Origin: Prescottella soli
GTDB lineage: Bacteria > Actinomycetota > Actinomycetes > Mycobacteriales > Mycobacteriaceae
Length of the DNA stretch: 64,000 nt
Assembly (NCBI RefSeq): GCF_040024445.1
Contig: NZ_CP157276.1
Coordinates: 2,480,001 to 2,544,000 of the forward strand
Direction: 5' to 3'
The position numbers and the translations under genes are program-made. Positions 1-11,749 of the stretch are shown one piece after another; position 1 is the first letter of the stretch, and every line of letters starts with the position of its first letter. A model generated the notes under the pieces. The model saw only the letters and a list, made by a program, of their open reading frames with translations, ran no database searches and had not been told where the DNA came from.

Positions 1-161
1 CCGGGGTCCAGCAAGCCGGCGACGCGGCCGCGGGCGTCCAGCCGCCCGGGCACCCGGTAGCGGGCGACCTTCGCGGCGCCGCCCATCGCGCGGGCGGATT
101 CCTTCCGCTCGGCGAGTCGTTCGAGAAGCGGCCCCCACTCGGCGCTGTTCCCGGCATCCAC
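1..161 (-). CDS. Acyl-CoA carboxylase carboxyltransferase (beta) subunit, N-terminal fragment
   Basis: Only the first ~53 codons are present; the gene runs off the left edge. The translated start contains WGPLLERLAERKESARAMGG followed by a PGRLDARGRVAGLLDPG stretch. This is the usual N-terminal signature of biotin-dependent acyl-CoA carboxylase beta chains, where a helix precedes a conserved R-x-R-V-x-x-LLD-G turn. Such proteins transfer CO2 from biotin to acetyl-, propionyl- or longer acyl-CoA. Two in-frame GTG codons could start it (159-161 and 165-167). The GAGGAG at about 171-176 is better spaced for the inner one, which I chose. Substrate cannot be judged from this fragment. Confidence 0.6.
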   Translation of the reverse strand, partial: MDAGNSAEWGPLLERLAERKESARAMGGAAKVARYRVPGRLDARGRVAGLLDP

Positions 162-274
162 CGTCACCGTCTCCTCACCTGCAAAGGACGCGGCGGGCCG
201 ACGCCCGACGACTGTCCGTGACAGTACGAGGCTGATCGACTCGGCAGCAACAGGAGCTCCCGTCCGGCGACCGA

Positions 275-1063
275 TCAGTCGACGTCGAGCCGACGGAACG
301 CCACCACGGTGGCGGCGGACAGGGCCACCGCGACGGCGGACAGGACGACGAAGGCGGTGACGGACACGCCCTCGACGAGTTGGCCGTCGCCGACCGCGTA
401 GAAGAACGGGGAGGCGAGCCGCGCGGGCCGGATCCAACTGACAACCGGTGCGAGCGAATTGACGAGGTATGCGGCCGCGGTCACTGACGAGGCCACCCCC
501 AGCGCGACGCTCCGGCTTCCGGTGAGCGATCCGATCAACATCGCCAGTGCTCCGAAGTCGATGCCCAGCAAGAGAACCGCAATCGTGACGCCGACGAGGG
601 CGGCCGCGTCGACTCGCAGCCCGAACCCGCGCCCGAGGAACACGCTGATCGCCGTCACCGCCGACACCGGCACCGCGACCAAGCACATGGCGCCGACCTT
701 CTGGAGCGCGATCCGCGTTCGGGTCAGCGGCAACGACGCGACCAGCCCGAGCGTGCCGTCCTCGTTCTGGCCGGCGATGCACGACGCCCCGTATCCAACG
801 GTGAGGAGCAGGACGACCAGCGGCAGGAAGTTGGTGTACAGGTTCGCGTTCAGCCATCCGGACGCCGACGTCAGCGATCCCCTGATGCCGAGCAGCGCCG
901 CGAAGGTGGAGTTCTCGGACATCAGCTTGTCGAGCCCCGTCTCGTGCCGAAACGCCGGGTACAGCGCGACGATCACGAAGGTGTAGGCGGCCATTCCCAG
1001 CGAGAAGCCGATCAGGGAGCGACGGCGCAGCAGGAGGTCGAGTCGGACGAGATCAGTCGCCAT
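275..1063 (-). CDS. ABC-2 type transporter permease
   Basis: A 262-residue integral membrane protein with about six hydrophobic segments (near residues 17-37, 78-95, 105-125, 135-160, 165-185 and 235-255) and the charged loop GQNEDGTLGLVASLPLTRTR. That loop matches ABC-2 permeases, where E-x-G-T-L-x-x-L-x-x-P-x-x-R is a hallmark. Its start overlaps the end of the ATPase gene by 11 bases, so the two are translationally coupled and should form one exporter. The substrate is not evident; related pairs export antibiotics, polyketides or cell-wall lipids. Confidence 0.8.
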   Translation of the reverse strand: MATDLVRLDLLLRRRSLIGFSLGMAAYTFVIVALYPAFRHETGLDKLMSENSTFAALLGIRGSLTSASGWLNANLYTNFLPLVVLLLTVGYGASCIAGQNEDGTLGLVASLPLTRTRIALQKVGAMCLVAVPVSAVTAISVFLGRGFGLRVDAAALVGVTIAVLLLGIDFGALAMLIGSLTGSRSVALGVASSVTAAAYLVNSLAPVVSWIRPARLASPFFYAVGDGQLVEGVSVTAFVVLSAVAVALSAATVVAFRRLDVD

Positions 1064-1979
1064 CGGATGCCTCCGCGCCCTGCTCGCCGCGGTAGTAGCC
1101 GCGGAACAATTCGTCGAGGTCGGCCCGCCGCGCGGTGATGTCGACGGCGCCCTGGTCGGCCGCCGCGCGCAGCATCGGTGCGACCTCCCCGGTCACCGAC
1201 AGTTCGATCCGCCCGCCGTCACTCGATCGAACCTGGACCCCGTCGAGTCGTTCGAACACGTCCGGTTGCGGGGGCTGCTCGAATCGAAGCTCGATCGTGC
1301 GCGGTGACGTCCGGCGCAGACTCTCGACGCCCGCGGTCACCACCACCCGACCGTCGCGCAGGATGCAGACGCGCTCGACGAGCCGCTGCACCTCGTCCAG
1401 GTCGTGCGACGAGAACAGGATGGTCCGCCCGTCCGCCACCGTTTCGCGTACCAGGTCTGCGAACTCGTCCTGCACGAGCGGGTCGAGCCCGATCGTCGGC
1501 TCGTCCAGGACCAGCAGATCGGGCCGGTGCATGAACGCCATGACGAGACCGATCTTCTGGCGATTCCCCTTCGAGAGAGCGCGGGCCGGCGTGTCGAGCT
1601 CCGCCCCGAACCGCTCCACGAGCTGGTCGCGATATCGCCGGTCCGTCAGTCCCCGGATGCGCGCGAACCGGTCGAGGTGTTGGGCGCCGGTGAGTCCGGG
1701 GTGCAGTGCCAACTCGCCGGGCAGGTATCCGACCCGCTGCAGGATCCGTTCGGCCTCGCGTCCCGGATCGAGGCCGAACACCCGCACCGATCCCGACGTC
1801 GGCCGATACAGGCCGAGGAGAATCCGGATCGTCGTGGTCTTGCCTGCACCGTTCGGCCCGAGGAACCCGAATACTTCCCCCTCGTCGATCCGGAAATCGA
1901 CATCGGTGATCCCTCGCCGAGCTCCGAACCGTCGGGTGAGGTGCTCGACCCGGACCAGCGACGTCGTCGGTGGGGGCAC
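1053..1979 (-). CDS. ABC transporter ATP-binding protein
   Basis: A 308-residue nucleotide-binding subunit. Walker A GPNGAGKTT lies near residue 41, the signature is a variant LSKGNRQK (instead of LSGGQ) near 137, Walker B is LLVLDEPTIGLDP and the switch histidine is in SSHDLDEV. The region after ~220 resembles the C-terminal extension of DrrA/CcmA-type exporters. The open frame extends much further upstream, but family homology begins only at the GTG at 1977-1979, so I use that start; its ribosome site is weak. It is the first gene of a two-gene unit with the overlapping permease and powers that exporter at the inner membrane face. Confidence 0.85.
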   Translation of the reverse strand: MPPPTTSLVRVEHLTRRFGARRGITDVDFRIDEGEVFGFLGPNGAGKTTTIRILLGLYRPTSGSVRVFGLDPGREAERILQRVGYLPGELALHPGLTGAQHLDRFARIRGLTDRRYRDQLVERFGAELDTPARALSKGNRQKIGLVMAFMHRPDLLVLDEPTIGLDPLVQDEFADLVRETVADGRTILFSSHDLDEVQRLVERVCILRDGRVVVTAGVESLRRTSPRTIELRFEQPPQPDVFERLDGVQVRSSDGGRIELSVTGEVAPMLRAAADQGAVDITARRADLDELFRGYYRGEQGAEASDGD

Positions 1980-2087
1980 CCTCGGATGATAGTTCCCGCG
2001 CGCCGCCACCTGCGGGCGATCGGGACCGCGGAAAACGTCGGTGGGAAGGTCCGTCCCGGCCGCCGGAATGGCCCGGAAAAGACGCGC

Positions 2088-2124
2088 GCGCGGCCACCTG
2101 GGCCCGAAGGCCCGGTGACCGCGC
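2088..2124 (-). terminator. Probable terminator hairpin downstream of asd
   Basis: Left arm 2088-2104, loop CGAA (2105-2108), right arm 2109-2124. Fifteen of 16 paired positions match, with one bulged T (2099) and one C/A mismatch. It starts 18 bases after the asd stop. There is no T tract, as is common in high-GC actinobacteria. Confidence 0.6.
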
Positions 2125-2142
2125 ACGCGGTGAGAGCGGGAG

Positions 2143-4446
<2,304 letters not shown>

Positions 4447-4582
4447 GCGTGTGTACCTCCGGATAGATGGATTGATGCAAGTCCAGCTGTCGAGCTTACC
4501 GAGGTGCGTCACCAGGAGTGCACTCCGTCCTGACCAATGGATACGGGGGCACTCGAGGTCCGTCGATGGCAGCATCGGCGAA

Positions 4583-5779
4583 ATGGACCTGTCCCGACGG
4601 TTGACCACACGACCCACGGAGGAGCGGGCGTCGGTTTCGGCGCTCGAGCTGTTCTTCGACCTGGTGTTCGTCTTCGCGATCACGCGGGTCACCGAGCTGT
4701 GGGGAAACGACCCGAGCACCATCAACCTGCTGCACGGCCTGCTCGTGATGGCCGTGCTGTGGTGGTGTTGGGTCTGCTACGCGTGGCTGGCGAACCTGGT
4801 GCGCGCCGACGAGGGCGTCGTGCGGGTCGTGATGCTCACGGCGATGTCCGCGGTGTTCGTCGTGGCGCTCACCATCCCGGAGGCATTCGACAACCTGCCC
4901 GGCGGGCTCGACGGCCCGGTCATCTTCGCGCTCGGGTACTTCGTGGTCCGCCTGCTGCACATCCTGATGTTCCTGATGATCAGCAGGGAGGATCCGCAGC
5001 TGCGCGGGCAGGTGAAGCGGTTCGTGCCGTCGATGCTCACGGGCACGACGCTCCTGCTGATCGCATCGCAGCTGACCGGGCCGTGGCAGACGGCCATGTG
5101 GTTCCTCGCCCTCGCCGGCGACTACCTGGGCACCTTGGTCGGCGGCACCGGCTGGCGGCTGCGGTCGGTGAGCCACTTCGCCGAGCGACACAGCTCGTTC
5201 GTGATCATCGCGCTCGGCGAGTCCATCGCGTCGATCGGTATCGGCGTCGCCGCCGTGCCGATCTCGTGGCCGATCATCGTCGCGTCGCTGCTCGGGCTGG
5301 CGGTGTCATCGCTGCTGTGGTGGGCGTACTTCGACATGACATCGCTGATGGTGGAGCACGCGTTCGAGGAATCCCACGGGCGACGCCGGATCCAGATCGC
5401 GCAGCGGTGCTACAGCTACGCCCACCTGCCGATGGTGATCGGCATCGTGCTGCTCTCCCTGGGGCTCAAGAAGATCCTGTACTACGTGGCCGACGGCAAC
5501 CACCACCGGCTGACCGATCCGCTCCAGGGGTGGCCACTGGTGGCGCTGTACAGCGGGGCCGCTCTCTATCTCGCGGCGCTGGTCTACTTCAAGTGGTTCG
5601 GCGTCGGCGGGTTCAGCGTCCCCCGCACGGTGACCGCGGTGGCGTTGCTGGCCCTGATTCCGCTCGCGTGGCACCTGCCGGCCCTCGCGACTCTGGGGCT
5701 CCTCACCGCGGTCCTGCTGACACTGATCACGTACGAGACGATCGTGTTCGCGGAGCGTCGGCGCCACATCCGGGCGTGA
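4583..5779 (+). CDS. Low temperature requirement A (LtrA) family membrane protein
   Basis: 398 residues with about ten predicted membrane helices. The N-terminal [17 protein letters not shown] is the LtrA family hallmark, and [15 protein letters not shown] further in is the second conserved block. LtrA was named from a Listeria mutant with a cold-growth defect; its biochemical role is unknown. I start at ATG 4583-4585 because family homology begins directly after it; the frame is open further upstream. It diverges from lysC across a 136-base spacer that must hold both promoters, and it converges on the GAP-family gene with only 3 bases between stop codons. Confidence 0.85.
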   Translation: MDLSRRLTTRPTEERASVSALELFFDLVFVFAITRVTELWGNDPSTINLLHGLLVMAVLWWCWVCYAWLANLVRADEGVVRVVMLTAMSAVFVVALTIPEAFDNLPGGLDGPVIFALGYFVVRLLHILMFLMISREDPQLRGQVKRFVPSMLTGTTLLLIASQLTGPWQTAMWFLALAGDYLGTLVGGTGWRLRSVSHFAERHSSFVIIALGESIASIGIGVAAVPISWPIIVASLLGLAVSSLLWWAYFDMTSLMVEHAFEESHGRRRIQIAQRCYSYAHLPMVIGIVLLSLGLKKILYYVADGNHHRLTDPLQGWPLVALYSGAALYLAALVYFKWFGVGGFSVPRTVTAVALLALIPLAWHLPALATLGLLTAVLLTLITYETIVFAERRRHIRA

Positions 5780-5782
5780 CGG

Positions 5783-6460
5783 TCAGGCGAGCGCGATCAC
5801 GTTCCGGATCACGAACAGCGCACCGAACCCGAAGAAGACGGTCAGCGTGAGCGGCCGCTCGTGCGCGAGCATCCACTCCTTGACCTTCGCGAGGATGGCC
5901 TTCGCCCGATCCCCGAAGGCCAGGTACACCCCGATCGGCACCAGGAAGTCGAGCGCCGCCGCGAGAAGCAACAGCACGGTCCCGAACACCGAGGCCCCGA
6001 CCGAGGTGTCGGAGGCCGCGATGATCGTCATACCGGAGATCATGATCGCGAGGTTGGGGTTCACGATCGACAGCGCGGCCCCCATGACGAACGCGCCTCG
6101 CGGCTTCGCGTTCGCCAATTGCTGCATCCACTCCGGCCCGGTGTCCGACGGCACTCGTCGACGGATCAGTTGCGCCACGCCGAAGGCGACGAAGATCAGA
6201 CCGACGGCCAGACCCGCCCAGTGACTGGCGGTGCCAGATCGGGTGTCGTGGGTGGCGCCACCGAGCAGTGCCGCGACACCGATCGCGGTGTACGCGATCA
6301 TGAACGCGGCGAAGAACGCGAAGGCGTTGGCGAGTGCCCGTTTGGTCTGCAGCAGCAGCACACAGCCGGCGATCGCCGCAGGCGTGACGGCCATGCCCGC
6401 CAGTTCGGGAAGTAGTTGCAGGATCAGATCGCCCATGTCCGGAGCCAACCCGCACCGCAC
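5783..6460 (-). CDS. GAP/Sap family (sulfolipid-1-addressing-like) membrane protein
   Basis: 225 residues with six hydrophobic helices in a LysE-like arrangement: two at the N terminus, a polar loop near residues 100-125, and helices to the end. The pattern matches the Sap/GAP family, which in mycobacteria helps export sulfolipid or glycopeptidolipid. I chose GTG 6458-6460 because GAGGA lies about 7 bases upstream; ATG 6434-6436 is the alternative and removes only 8 residues. Substrate unknown. It stands alone on the minus strand. Confidence 0.7.
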   Translation of the reverse strand: MRCGLAPDMGDLILQLLPELAGMAVTPAAIAGCVLLLQTKRALANAFAFFAAFMIAYTAIGVAALLGGATHDTRSGTASHWAGLAVGLIFVAFGVAQLIRRRVPSDTGPEWMQQLANAKPRGAFVMGAALSIVNPNLAIMISGMTIIAASDTSVGASVFGTVLLLLAAALDFLVPIGVYLAFGDRAKAILAKVKEWMLAHERPLTLTVFFGFGALFVIRNVIALA

Positions 6461-6634
6461 GGCGAAATCCTCACCCACGGAGCATGAAGTAGGTGACGAG
6501 ACATTCGGTTCGCCGTACCGGCGCCCCGGTCGAGACCCCCGCTTCACTGGAGGGTCTCGACCTCACCGACGGCTCCGACTATCCGCGATCGAGCCCGTCT
6601 CTCGACATGATCGGGCAAGCCCCGGACCGGCGAA

Positions 6635-7411
6635 TCACGTCATCACTGCCCCACCGTCGACCGACACCGTCTGGCCCGTGACGTTGCGAGCGCCATCGCC
6701 GAGCAGGAAGGCGACCATCTCCGCGATGTCCCTGGCCTCCTGGGGACGCCCCATGGGCACCATCTGCTCGACGAACCCCTGGAACACCTGATCGTCGGAA
6801 AGCGACGCGAGGCCCGGATCACGCTCCCGCAGGAAGGCGATCGTCTGCCGCCACATATCCGTCAGGATGAGTCCGGGCATTACTGTGTTGCAGCGAATTC
6901 CGCGGGAGGCTCCCACCCGGGCGACGCTGTGACTCAGCTCGATGACGGCCGCCTTGGATGCACCGTAGTGCGCCAGCATGTCCCCACCGAGACGCGCCCC
7001 GATCGAGGCAATGTTGACGATGGCGGATGCACTCTCGGTCCGGCGCAGAAACTCCTGGCAGGTCAGGAAGGTGCCGCGGGTGTTGACCGCGAACGTGTTG
7101 TCCCACATGGCCTCGTCGATCTCCAGCAGTGGGGTGAAGATGCCGACGCCGGCCGCATTGACAAGGGCAACTGGGTCTCCGAATTCTTCGGCGCGGTCGA
7201 ACAATTCACGGACCGAGCCCGCGTCCCTGACATCACATCGGACCCGCGAGACCTCCGAAGTGACGTCCTCCCACTGTTGCGCACACTCACCCGACGCGCG
7301 GTCGGTGAGGTCGGCGAGGACCAGCGCGTCGTAGTCGGCGGCGAGTCGCAGGGCAATTGCCTCTCCGAGACCCCGTGCCGCTCCGGTGACGACCGCTACC
7401 CGCGCGGTCAC
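6635..7411 (-). CDS. Short-chain dehydrogenase/reductase (SDR)
   Basis: 258 residues. Rossmann motif TGAARGLGEAI at the N terminus, NAAG, catalytic Ser in NIASIGARLGG and the YxxxK pair in HYGASKAAV. It is a classical NAD(P)-dependent SDR acting on an alcohol or ketone that cannot be named from sequence. The GTG start (7409-7411) overlaps the TGA of the upstream NTF2-like gene, so the two are translationally coupled. This pairing is typical of catabolic clusters for steroid-like or aromatic substrates, but the evidence here is contextual only. Confidence 0.85.
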   Translation of the reverse strand: MTARVAVVTGAARGLGEAIALRLAADYDALVLADLTDRASGECAQQWEDVTSEVSRVRCDVRDAGSVRELFDRAEEFGDPVALVNAAGVGIFTPLLEIDEAMWDNTFAVNTRGTFLTCQEFLRRTESASAIVNIASIGARLGGDMLAHYGASKAAVIELSHSVARVGASRGIRCNTVMPGLILTDMWRQTIAFLRERDPGLASLSDDQVFQGFVEQMVPMGRPQEARDIAEMVAFLLGDGARNVTGQTVSVDGGAVMT

Positions 7412-8046
7412 GGGAGGTAGTCCTCGAGCAGCGGCGCCAGGAGTTCGGCGGCACGTTCGGCGCTGATGACCTCGCTCGGATCGACCCGAGTGACGACCTT
7501 CGAGGCAGAGTCCTCGTAAACGTGCTCCCCTACGAGACGCCCCGTCTCGTCGTACGGCCACACGAAGGCGAGGGTCCGACGGACGAGATACCAGCCGTCG
7601 GGATCGATCGCGGCCGCGGAATCCGAGTCGGCGTTCGTGCTCGACTCGCCCGCGTGCACCGCCCCGAAGACACCGTCACCGAGAATGCGTCCAGGAACGA
7701 ACTGGCTGAAGAGGGTCTCGCCCGAGAAACCGTGATCGGAGACCGCGAACTTCGAATCGCCGGTCCACATGACGAGGGTGTCGGTCTCGGCCAGAGCCTG
7801 GTAGAAGGCTTCCACCTGCTGCATGCCGTCGAGAACGATCGACTGCCCGTTCTCGAACAGGCGGTAGACGGGCTCTTCGACGGTCATGTCCGGGGACAGA
7901 ATTTCCCGGTACCGCCCGGAGACCTCGAGCAAGGCGTGGCGCCGGTAATTCTTCAGAATCTTGCGATGATGCGGGTTCTCGAGGCTGTCGATCTGCTTCT
8001 CGACCCCGTCCATCATGTGGACGAATTCATGCTCGTACTTGCTCAC
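7408..8046 (-). CDS. SnoaL/NTF2-like domain protein
   Basis: 212 residues starting VSKYEHEFVHMMDGVEKQ. GTG at 8044-8046 has AGGAG six bases upstream; the frame is open further up but without a better ribosome site. Residues ~50-200 look like a cone-shaped NTF2/SnoaL fold: an N-terminal helix pair, VEEPVYRLFENGQ, then alternating strands with an FVWPYDETGRLVGEHVYED end. Family members are isomerases, hydratases or dehydratases, or bind small hydrophobic ligands. Coupled to the SDR and divergent from a LysR gene that may control both. Exact function not assigned. Confidence 0.6.
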   Translation of the reverse strand: MSKYEHEFVHMMDGVEKQIDSLENPHHRKILKNYRRHALLEVSGRYREILSPDMTVEEPVYRLFENGQSIVLDGMQQVEAFYQALAETDTLVMWTGDSKFAVSDHGFSGETLFSQFVPGRILGDGVFGAVHAGESSTNADSDSAAAIDPDGWYLVRRTLAFVWPYDETGRLVGEHVYEDSASKVVTRVDPSEVISAERAAELLAPLLEDYLP

Positions 8047-8151
8047 TGGGTGCTCCTGAAAGTCGGAATCCACGAATGCGCCGTGGTGTCTCCAACCCTG
8101 CGGGAACGTACGCGTCGTGTACATGTGCAATTCCGTGCCGGACGATAATGT

Positions 8152-8167
8152 TGGAGTTAACGCTCCA
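8152..8167. promoter_or_regulatory. Inverted repeat in the NTF2-like / LysR divergent spacer
   Basis: TGGAG (8152-8156), TTAACG spacer, CTCCA (8163-8167). The repeat lies midway between the divergent starts at 8046 and 8244. Its position and size suit a LysR-type autoregulatory site, but no footprint evidence exists here. Confidence 0.4.
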
Positions 8168-8243
8168 GTTCAGGCCGCGTGACAGGCGTCACTTCTTATG
8201 GTTCGATGGTGCGGTGCCTCGTTCGGACACGCCCCCGGCCGCG

Positions 8244-9146
8244 ATGATCAGCCCCCACACAGTGCGCGGAAGCGACCTCAGCCTCCGGGCGCTGCAGGCA
8301 TTGTCCGTGGTGGCGGACGAGGGACATTTCGGCCGTGCAGCCGAGAAGCTGTACATCACGACACCCGCGCTGAGCCAACAGATTCGCCGACTCGAGACCC
8401 AACTCGGCGTACGACTCCTCGAGCGCAACGCGCACCCCATCGAGCTGACCGAGGCCGGGAGAATCCTCCTCCCGCGTGCCCGCGAGATCCTCGACACTGC
8501 CGATGAGACGGTGAGCCTGCTGGTCGCTCTGCAGCGCCGGGAATCTCGTCACCTACGCATCGGGTTCATCAACGGCGCTGCGGGCCGCGTGGGACGCGCC
8601 GTGCTCGATGCCCTCCACTCACCGTTCGAACTGGTGCATCTCGACTGGTCGGAACAGCAATCAGCGGTCGCCTCCGGCAAGGTGGATGCAGCATTCGTAC
8701 GCCCGCCGCTGCCGCCGGAGGAGGGGCTGGCACTGGAACTGATCGGCGAGGAGCCGCGGGTGGCGGTACTGCCACGTGGGCACCGTCTCGCAGAAAGCAC
8801 TGCCATCGCGATAGCCGACCTCGACACCGAGGTACATGTGCGAAGTGAAGCCGTGAGCGACGAGTGGCTGCACTGGTGGTCGGTCGACCCGCGTCCGAGT
8901 GGAAAACCGGTCCGATACGGACCGGCGATCCGGACGATGGACGAACTCCTCGAAGTCGTCGCCAACGGCGCGGCCGTCGCCATCACGGCCGCAACGATTT
9001 CCGAGTACTACATGCGGAACGACATCGCTTTCGTGCCGATCAGCGACATCGAGCCGTGTGCAATCGAGTTGTGCACGCGGATCGACGACCCGCACCCCGG
9101 CGTGAGCGATCTACGGCGCACTGTACGTACGCAGTTGAGCCCCTGA
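8244..9146 (+). CDS. LysR-family transcriptional regulator
   Basis: 300 residues. The N-terminal winged helix-turn-helix reads LSLRALQALSVVADEGHFGRA then TTPALSQQIRRLETQLG; the rest is a periplasmic-binding-like effector domain. I chose ATG 8244-8246, which gives the usual LTTR length; GTG 8214-8216 is in frame and possible. Neither start has a clear ribosome site. It faces the NTF2-SDR operon across ~200 bases, the standard geometry for an LTTR and its target. Confidence 0.88.
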   Translation: MISPHTVRGSDLSLRALQALSVVADEGHFGRAAEKLYITTPALSQQIRRLETQLGVRLLERNAHPIELTEAGRILLPRAREILDTADETVSLLVALQRRESRHLRIGFINGAAGRVGRAVLDALHSPFELVHLDWSEQQSAVASGKVDAAFVRPPLPPEEGLALELIGEEPRVAVLPRGHRLAESTAIAIADLDTEVHVRSEAVSDEWLHWWSVDPRPSGKPVRYGPAIRTMDELLEVVANGAAVAITAATISEYYMRNDIAFVPISDIEPCAIELCTRIDDPHPGVSDLRRTVRTQLSP

Positions 9147-9260
9147 CCATCGGAACAGCTCACCGATGATCGGGCAGCACTCTGCTGTCGCCGTGGAACT
9201 CCGCAACTGTGATCATGACATGTCGGTGACAGTGACATCGTAGATACCGTTGCGACCGTG

Positions 9261-10943
9261 CTACCGACCCGAAGATCGACTCAACGCCCGCGCTGCTTCC
9301 TCGACAGTCGCGAACACCCCTCCCTCGGACTCGAATTCGCGGCCGAAGGTGGTACGTCGAACCGTCGCCAGGTTCTTTCGGGGCACCGACGCGTAGTACA
9401 CCTCGGTACCGGCGTCGGACAGTTCCTTGTTCAGGTCCAGGAAGCTACGCATCACCGTCGTCGTCACCTGTGAAATCAGTGAGCAGTCGATCACCAGCGT
9501 CGCCGGCTGCAACTCCCGCACTCGACGGCTGATCTCGCGGGTGTTCGCCCGAACGTTGGCCGTGTACAGGCCTGAATCGATGCGCAGCACCATGGGATCC
9601 GACGCGACGAGTGGCGCGTCCGGGTCGAGCGCACGCCATCCACCGTCGACGCTTCGTGTCATCTGCGACACGTGCGGCCGATTGAGCTCACGCAGAACGA
9701 GATACAGCGTCAGCAGCACCCCGACCAAAACGGCCGGCAGCAGCCCGGCCGTCAGCCCGATCACCGCTGTCACGGTCGCGATCCAGAACTCGATCCGGTT
9801 CACCCGCCAGTACCGGGCGAACGATCCGAGGTCGACGAGCCCGAGCGTCGCGACCACCACCATCGCGCCGAGCGTCGCCTGCGGCAGGTCGCTGAGCACC
9901 GGGGCCAGGAACAGTGCGACCAGCACCGCGAGCACCGCGGTGACGATCCCGCTCAGCTGGGTGCGCGCGCCGGACCGCAACGCGACCGCCGTCTGGGAGA
10001 AGCCGCCCGCGGGCGGCAGCGTGTGGAAGAACGAGCCCGCCAGCGACGCGACCCCGTTGGCGAGAAGCTCGCGGTCGCTGTCGATCTGCGGCTCCTCCGG
10101 CCGCCGCACCCCGCGCGCCACCGCGACGGTCTCGAGGAACGCCATCACCGAGATCGCGAGCGCACCGGGCAGCAACGCACCGACGTCGTGCAGGGACGGG
10201 ATCCCGGGCAGCGGAATCCCGCGCGGCACTTCCGCGATGAGCTCGACCCCACGGTCATGCAGTCCGGTGAACGCGATGAGCGCAATGCCGATCGCGACAA
10301 CGATGAGCGGTCCGGGCACCCGGGGCACGAACCTGCTCATCGCGACGAGGCCCGCGATCGACGCCACCGACAACGCGACGGTCGCCCCGTTCGCATCGCC
10401 CAGTTGACCCAGTACACCGCCGATCACGCGCAGGAACCCGGTCGCGTCCGGATCACCGGGCACGCCGAGCAGCTTGGGCAGCTGACTGGCCGCAACAGTC
10501 AGACCGACACCGGCCTTGATCCCGGACAGTGTTGCCTCGCTGATGTTCTCGATGACCGCGCCGAGCTTGAGGACCCGCGCGGCGACCAGGATCACGCCGA
10601 CCATGAGGGTCAGTGTCATGAGCGACGTCTGCGCGTCCTCGGACCCGGCCGCGATGCCCGCACCGATCAGAGTCGAGGCGGTGAGCGTCGCGATCGTCGA
10701 CGTCGTGCTGACGCTCGCGGTGCGCGAACCACCCAGCAGCGCATACACGATCATCGGCACCATGCACGTGTACAGACCGATCTGAACCGGCATGTCCGCG
10801 ATCGTCGCGTACGCCATGGCCTGCGGTATCACCACCGCACCGGCACTCAGTCCGGCGACGAGATCCGCTCGCAGCCAGGGCTTCCGATAGCCGACGAGCG
10901 TAGGCGCGAGAACGGCCGTCGACTCCCCCTCGTTGCGCGCCAT
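9261..10943 (-). CDS. SulP-family anion transporter with STAS domain (first of three)
   Basis: 560 residues. A SulP membrane core spans roughly residues 20-420, beginning DLVAGLSAGAVVIPQAMAY, the family's first-helix signature. A C-terminal STAS domain fills ~440-560. The STAS loop reads VIDCSLISQVTTTVM, close to the D-x-S anti-sigma-antagonist loop but without the usual acidic and glycine positions. SulP proteins move sulfate, bicarbonate, nitrate or dicarboxylates; which anion is not decidable. ATG 10941-10943 with GGAGGAG just upstream is the better start, though the frame continues upstream. Two more SulP genes lie at 12509 and 19835, with a sulfatase between them. Confidence 0.88.
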   Translation of the reverse strand: MARNEGESTAVLAPTLVGYRKPWLRADLVAGLSAGAVVIPQAMAYATIADMPVQIGLYTCMVPMIVYALLGGSRTASVSTTSTIATLTASTLIGAGIAAGSEDAQTSLMTLTLMVGVILVAARVLKLGAVIENISEATLSGIKAGVGLTVAASQLPKLLGVPGDPDATGFLRVIGGVLGQLGDANGATVALSVASIAGLVAMSRFVPRVPGPLIVVAIGIALIAFTGLHDRGVELIAEVPRGIPLPGIPSLHDVGALLPGALAISVMAFLETVAVARGVRRPEEPQIDSDRELLANGVASLAGSFFHTLPPAGGFSQTAVALRSGARTQLSGIVTAVLAVLVALFLAPVLSDLPQATLGAMVVVATLGLVDLGSFARYWRVNRIEFWIATVTAVIGLTAGLLPAVLVGVLLTLYLVLRELNRPHVSQMTRSVDGGWRALDPDAPLVASDPMVLRIDSGLYTANVRANTREISRRVRELQPATLVIDCSLISQVTTTVMRSFLDLNKELSDAGTEVYYASVPRKNLATVRRTTFGREFESEGGVFATVEEAARALSRSSGR

Positions 10944-11134
10944 CACTCCTCCATCGGATACGGGTACCGACGAGCAAACCAGTCGTCTCCCGGCGACTGG
11001 ATCACCCTCGTCGGGTGAAGCTGGTCGAGCGCGATTTCGCACGCGTTGCGATGATCACTTACGTGCAAGCACCGGGCCGTCGGGCCGGCCGCGCGGCGTA
11101 TCCGGATCCCAGGATCAACCGTTACCGTGACACA

Positions 11135-11629
11135 ATGGAACTTGGGGTGCATTTCGCGCTTTCCGACCACGTGACGGCGGAGCTTCTCGATGCGCGGGGC
11201 GACAACGGCAGGCTCGGCGCGGTGGTCGAGGACATCGAGGAGACGGGGCGCTCCGAGTTCTCGTGCGACACGGCCAAGGCGTGGGACCCGATCCTGTGCT
11301 CCCTCTCCAGCGCCGGGTACGAGCGCGCGCCCGAGAACTGGCCGGCATACGGCGTGATCCTGGGGGACGAGGACCTCAACACGGACACCGACGACCAACT
11401 GATCACCTACCTGACGCCCGACCGGGTCGCCGAAGTCGCCGCGTATCTGGCCGGCATCACCGAATCCGAGTTCAGCGCAGGCTACGACGCGATGCCGCTC
11501 GATGATCGCAACCCCGAGTACGGCGCGGACGAGCGCGCGTACGCCTGGGGTTGGCTGGAGGAAGTGACGGAGTTCTTCCAGCGCGCGGCCCACGACGATC
11601 GGCATGTCGTGTTCACCGTGCGGTTCTGA
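11135..11629 (+). CDS. DUF1877 (YfbM-like) protein
   Basis: 164 residues starting MELGVHFALSDHVTAELLD. The central CDTAKAWDPILCSLSS and the C-terminal tryptophan- and acid-rich segment match the DUF1877/YfbM family. That is a small soluble fold of unknown function often found alone or near toxin/immunity-like genes. The frame is open further upstream, but homology starts here. It diverges from the SulP gene across ~190 bases that must contain both promoters. Confidence 0.65.
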   Translation: MELGVHFALSDHVTAELLDARGDNGRLGAVVEDIEETGRSEFSCDTAKAWDPILCSLSSAGYERAPENWPAYGVILGDEDLNTDTDDQLITYLTPDRVAEVAAYLAGITESEFSAGYDAMPLDDRNPEYGADERAYAWGWLEEVTEFFQRAAHDDRHVVFTVRF

Positions 11630-11749
11630 CTGTCCGCTGCTCACCGTCGCCGCGATTCGCTTGCGCTGGCCACTCTTCCATCGGAGGACGAAGGAGATCG
11701 CTGCGGTCGAGGGCTAACATGGCTGAATGAGCTGCTCCCTGATCACAAC

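Noticed and set aside
4447-4582. Possible lysine or other riboswitch upstream of lysC
   Set aside because: I found no long paired architecture or leader frame in this 136-base spacer, which also serves the divergent LtrA gene.
9147-9260. Terminator between LysR and the first SulP gene
   Set aside because: CATCGG/CCGATG and CAGCA/TGCTG hairpins are short (5-6 bp) and their positions do not decide which gene they would serve, so I did not list them.
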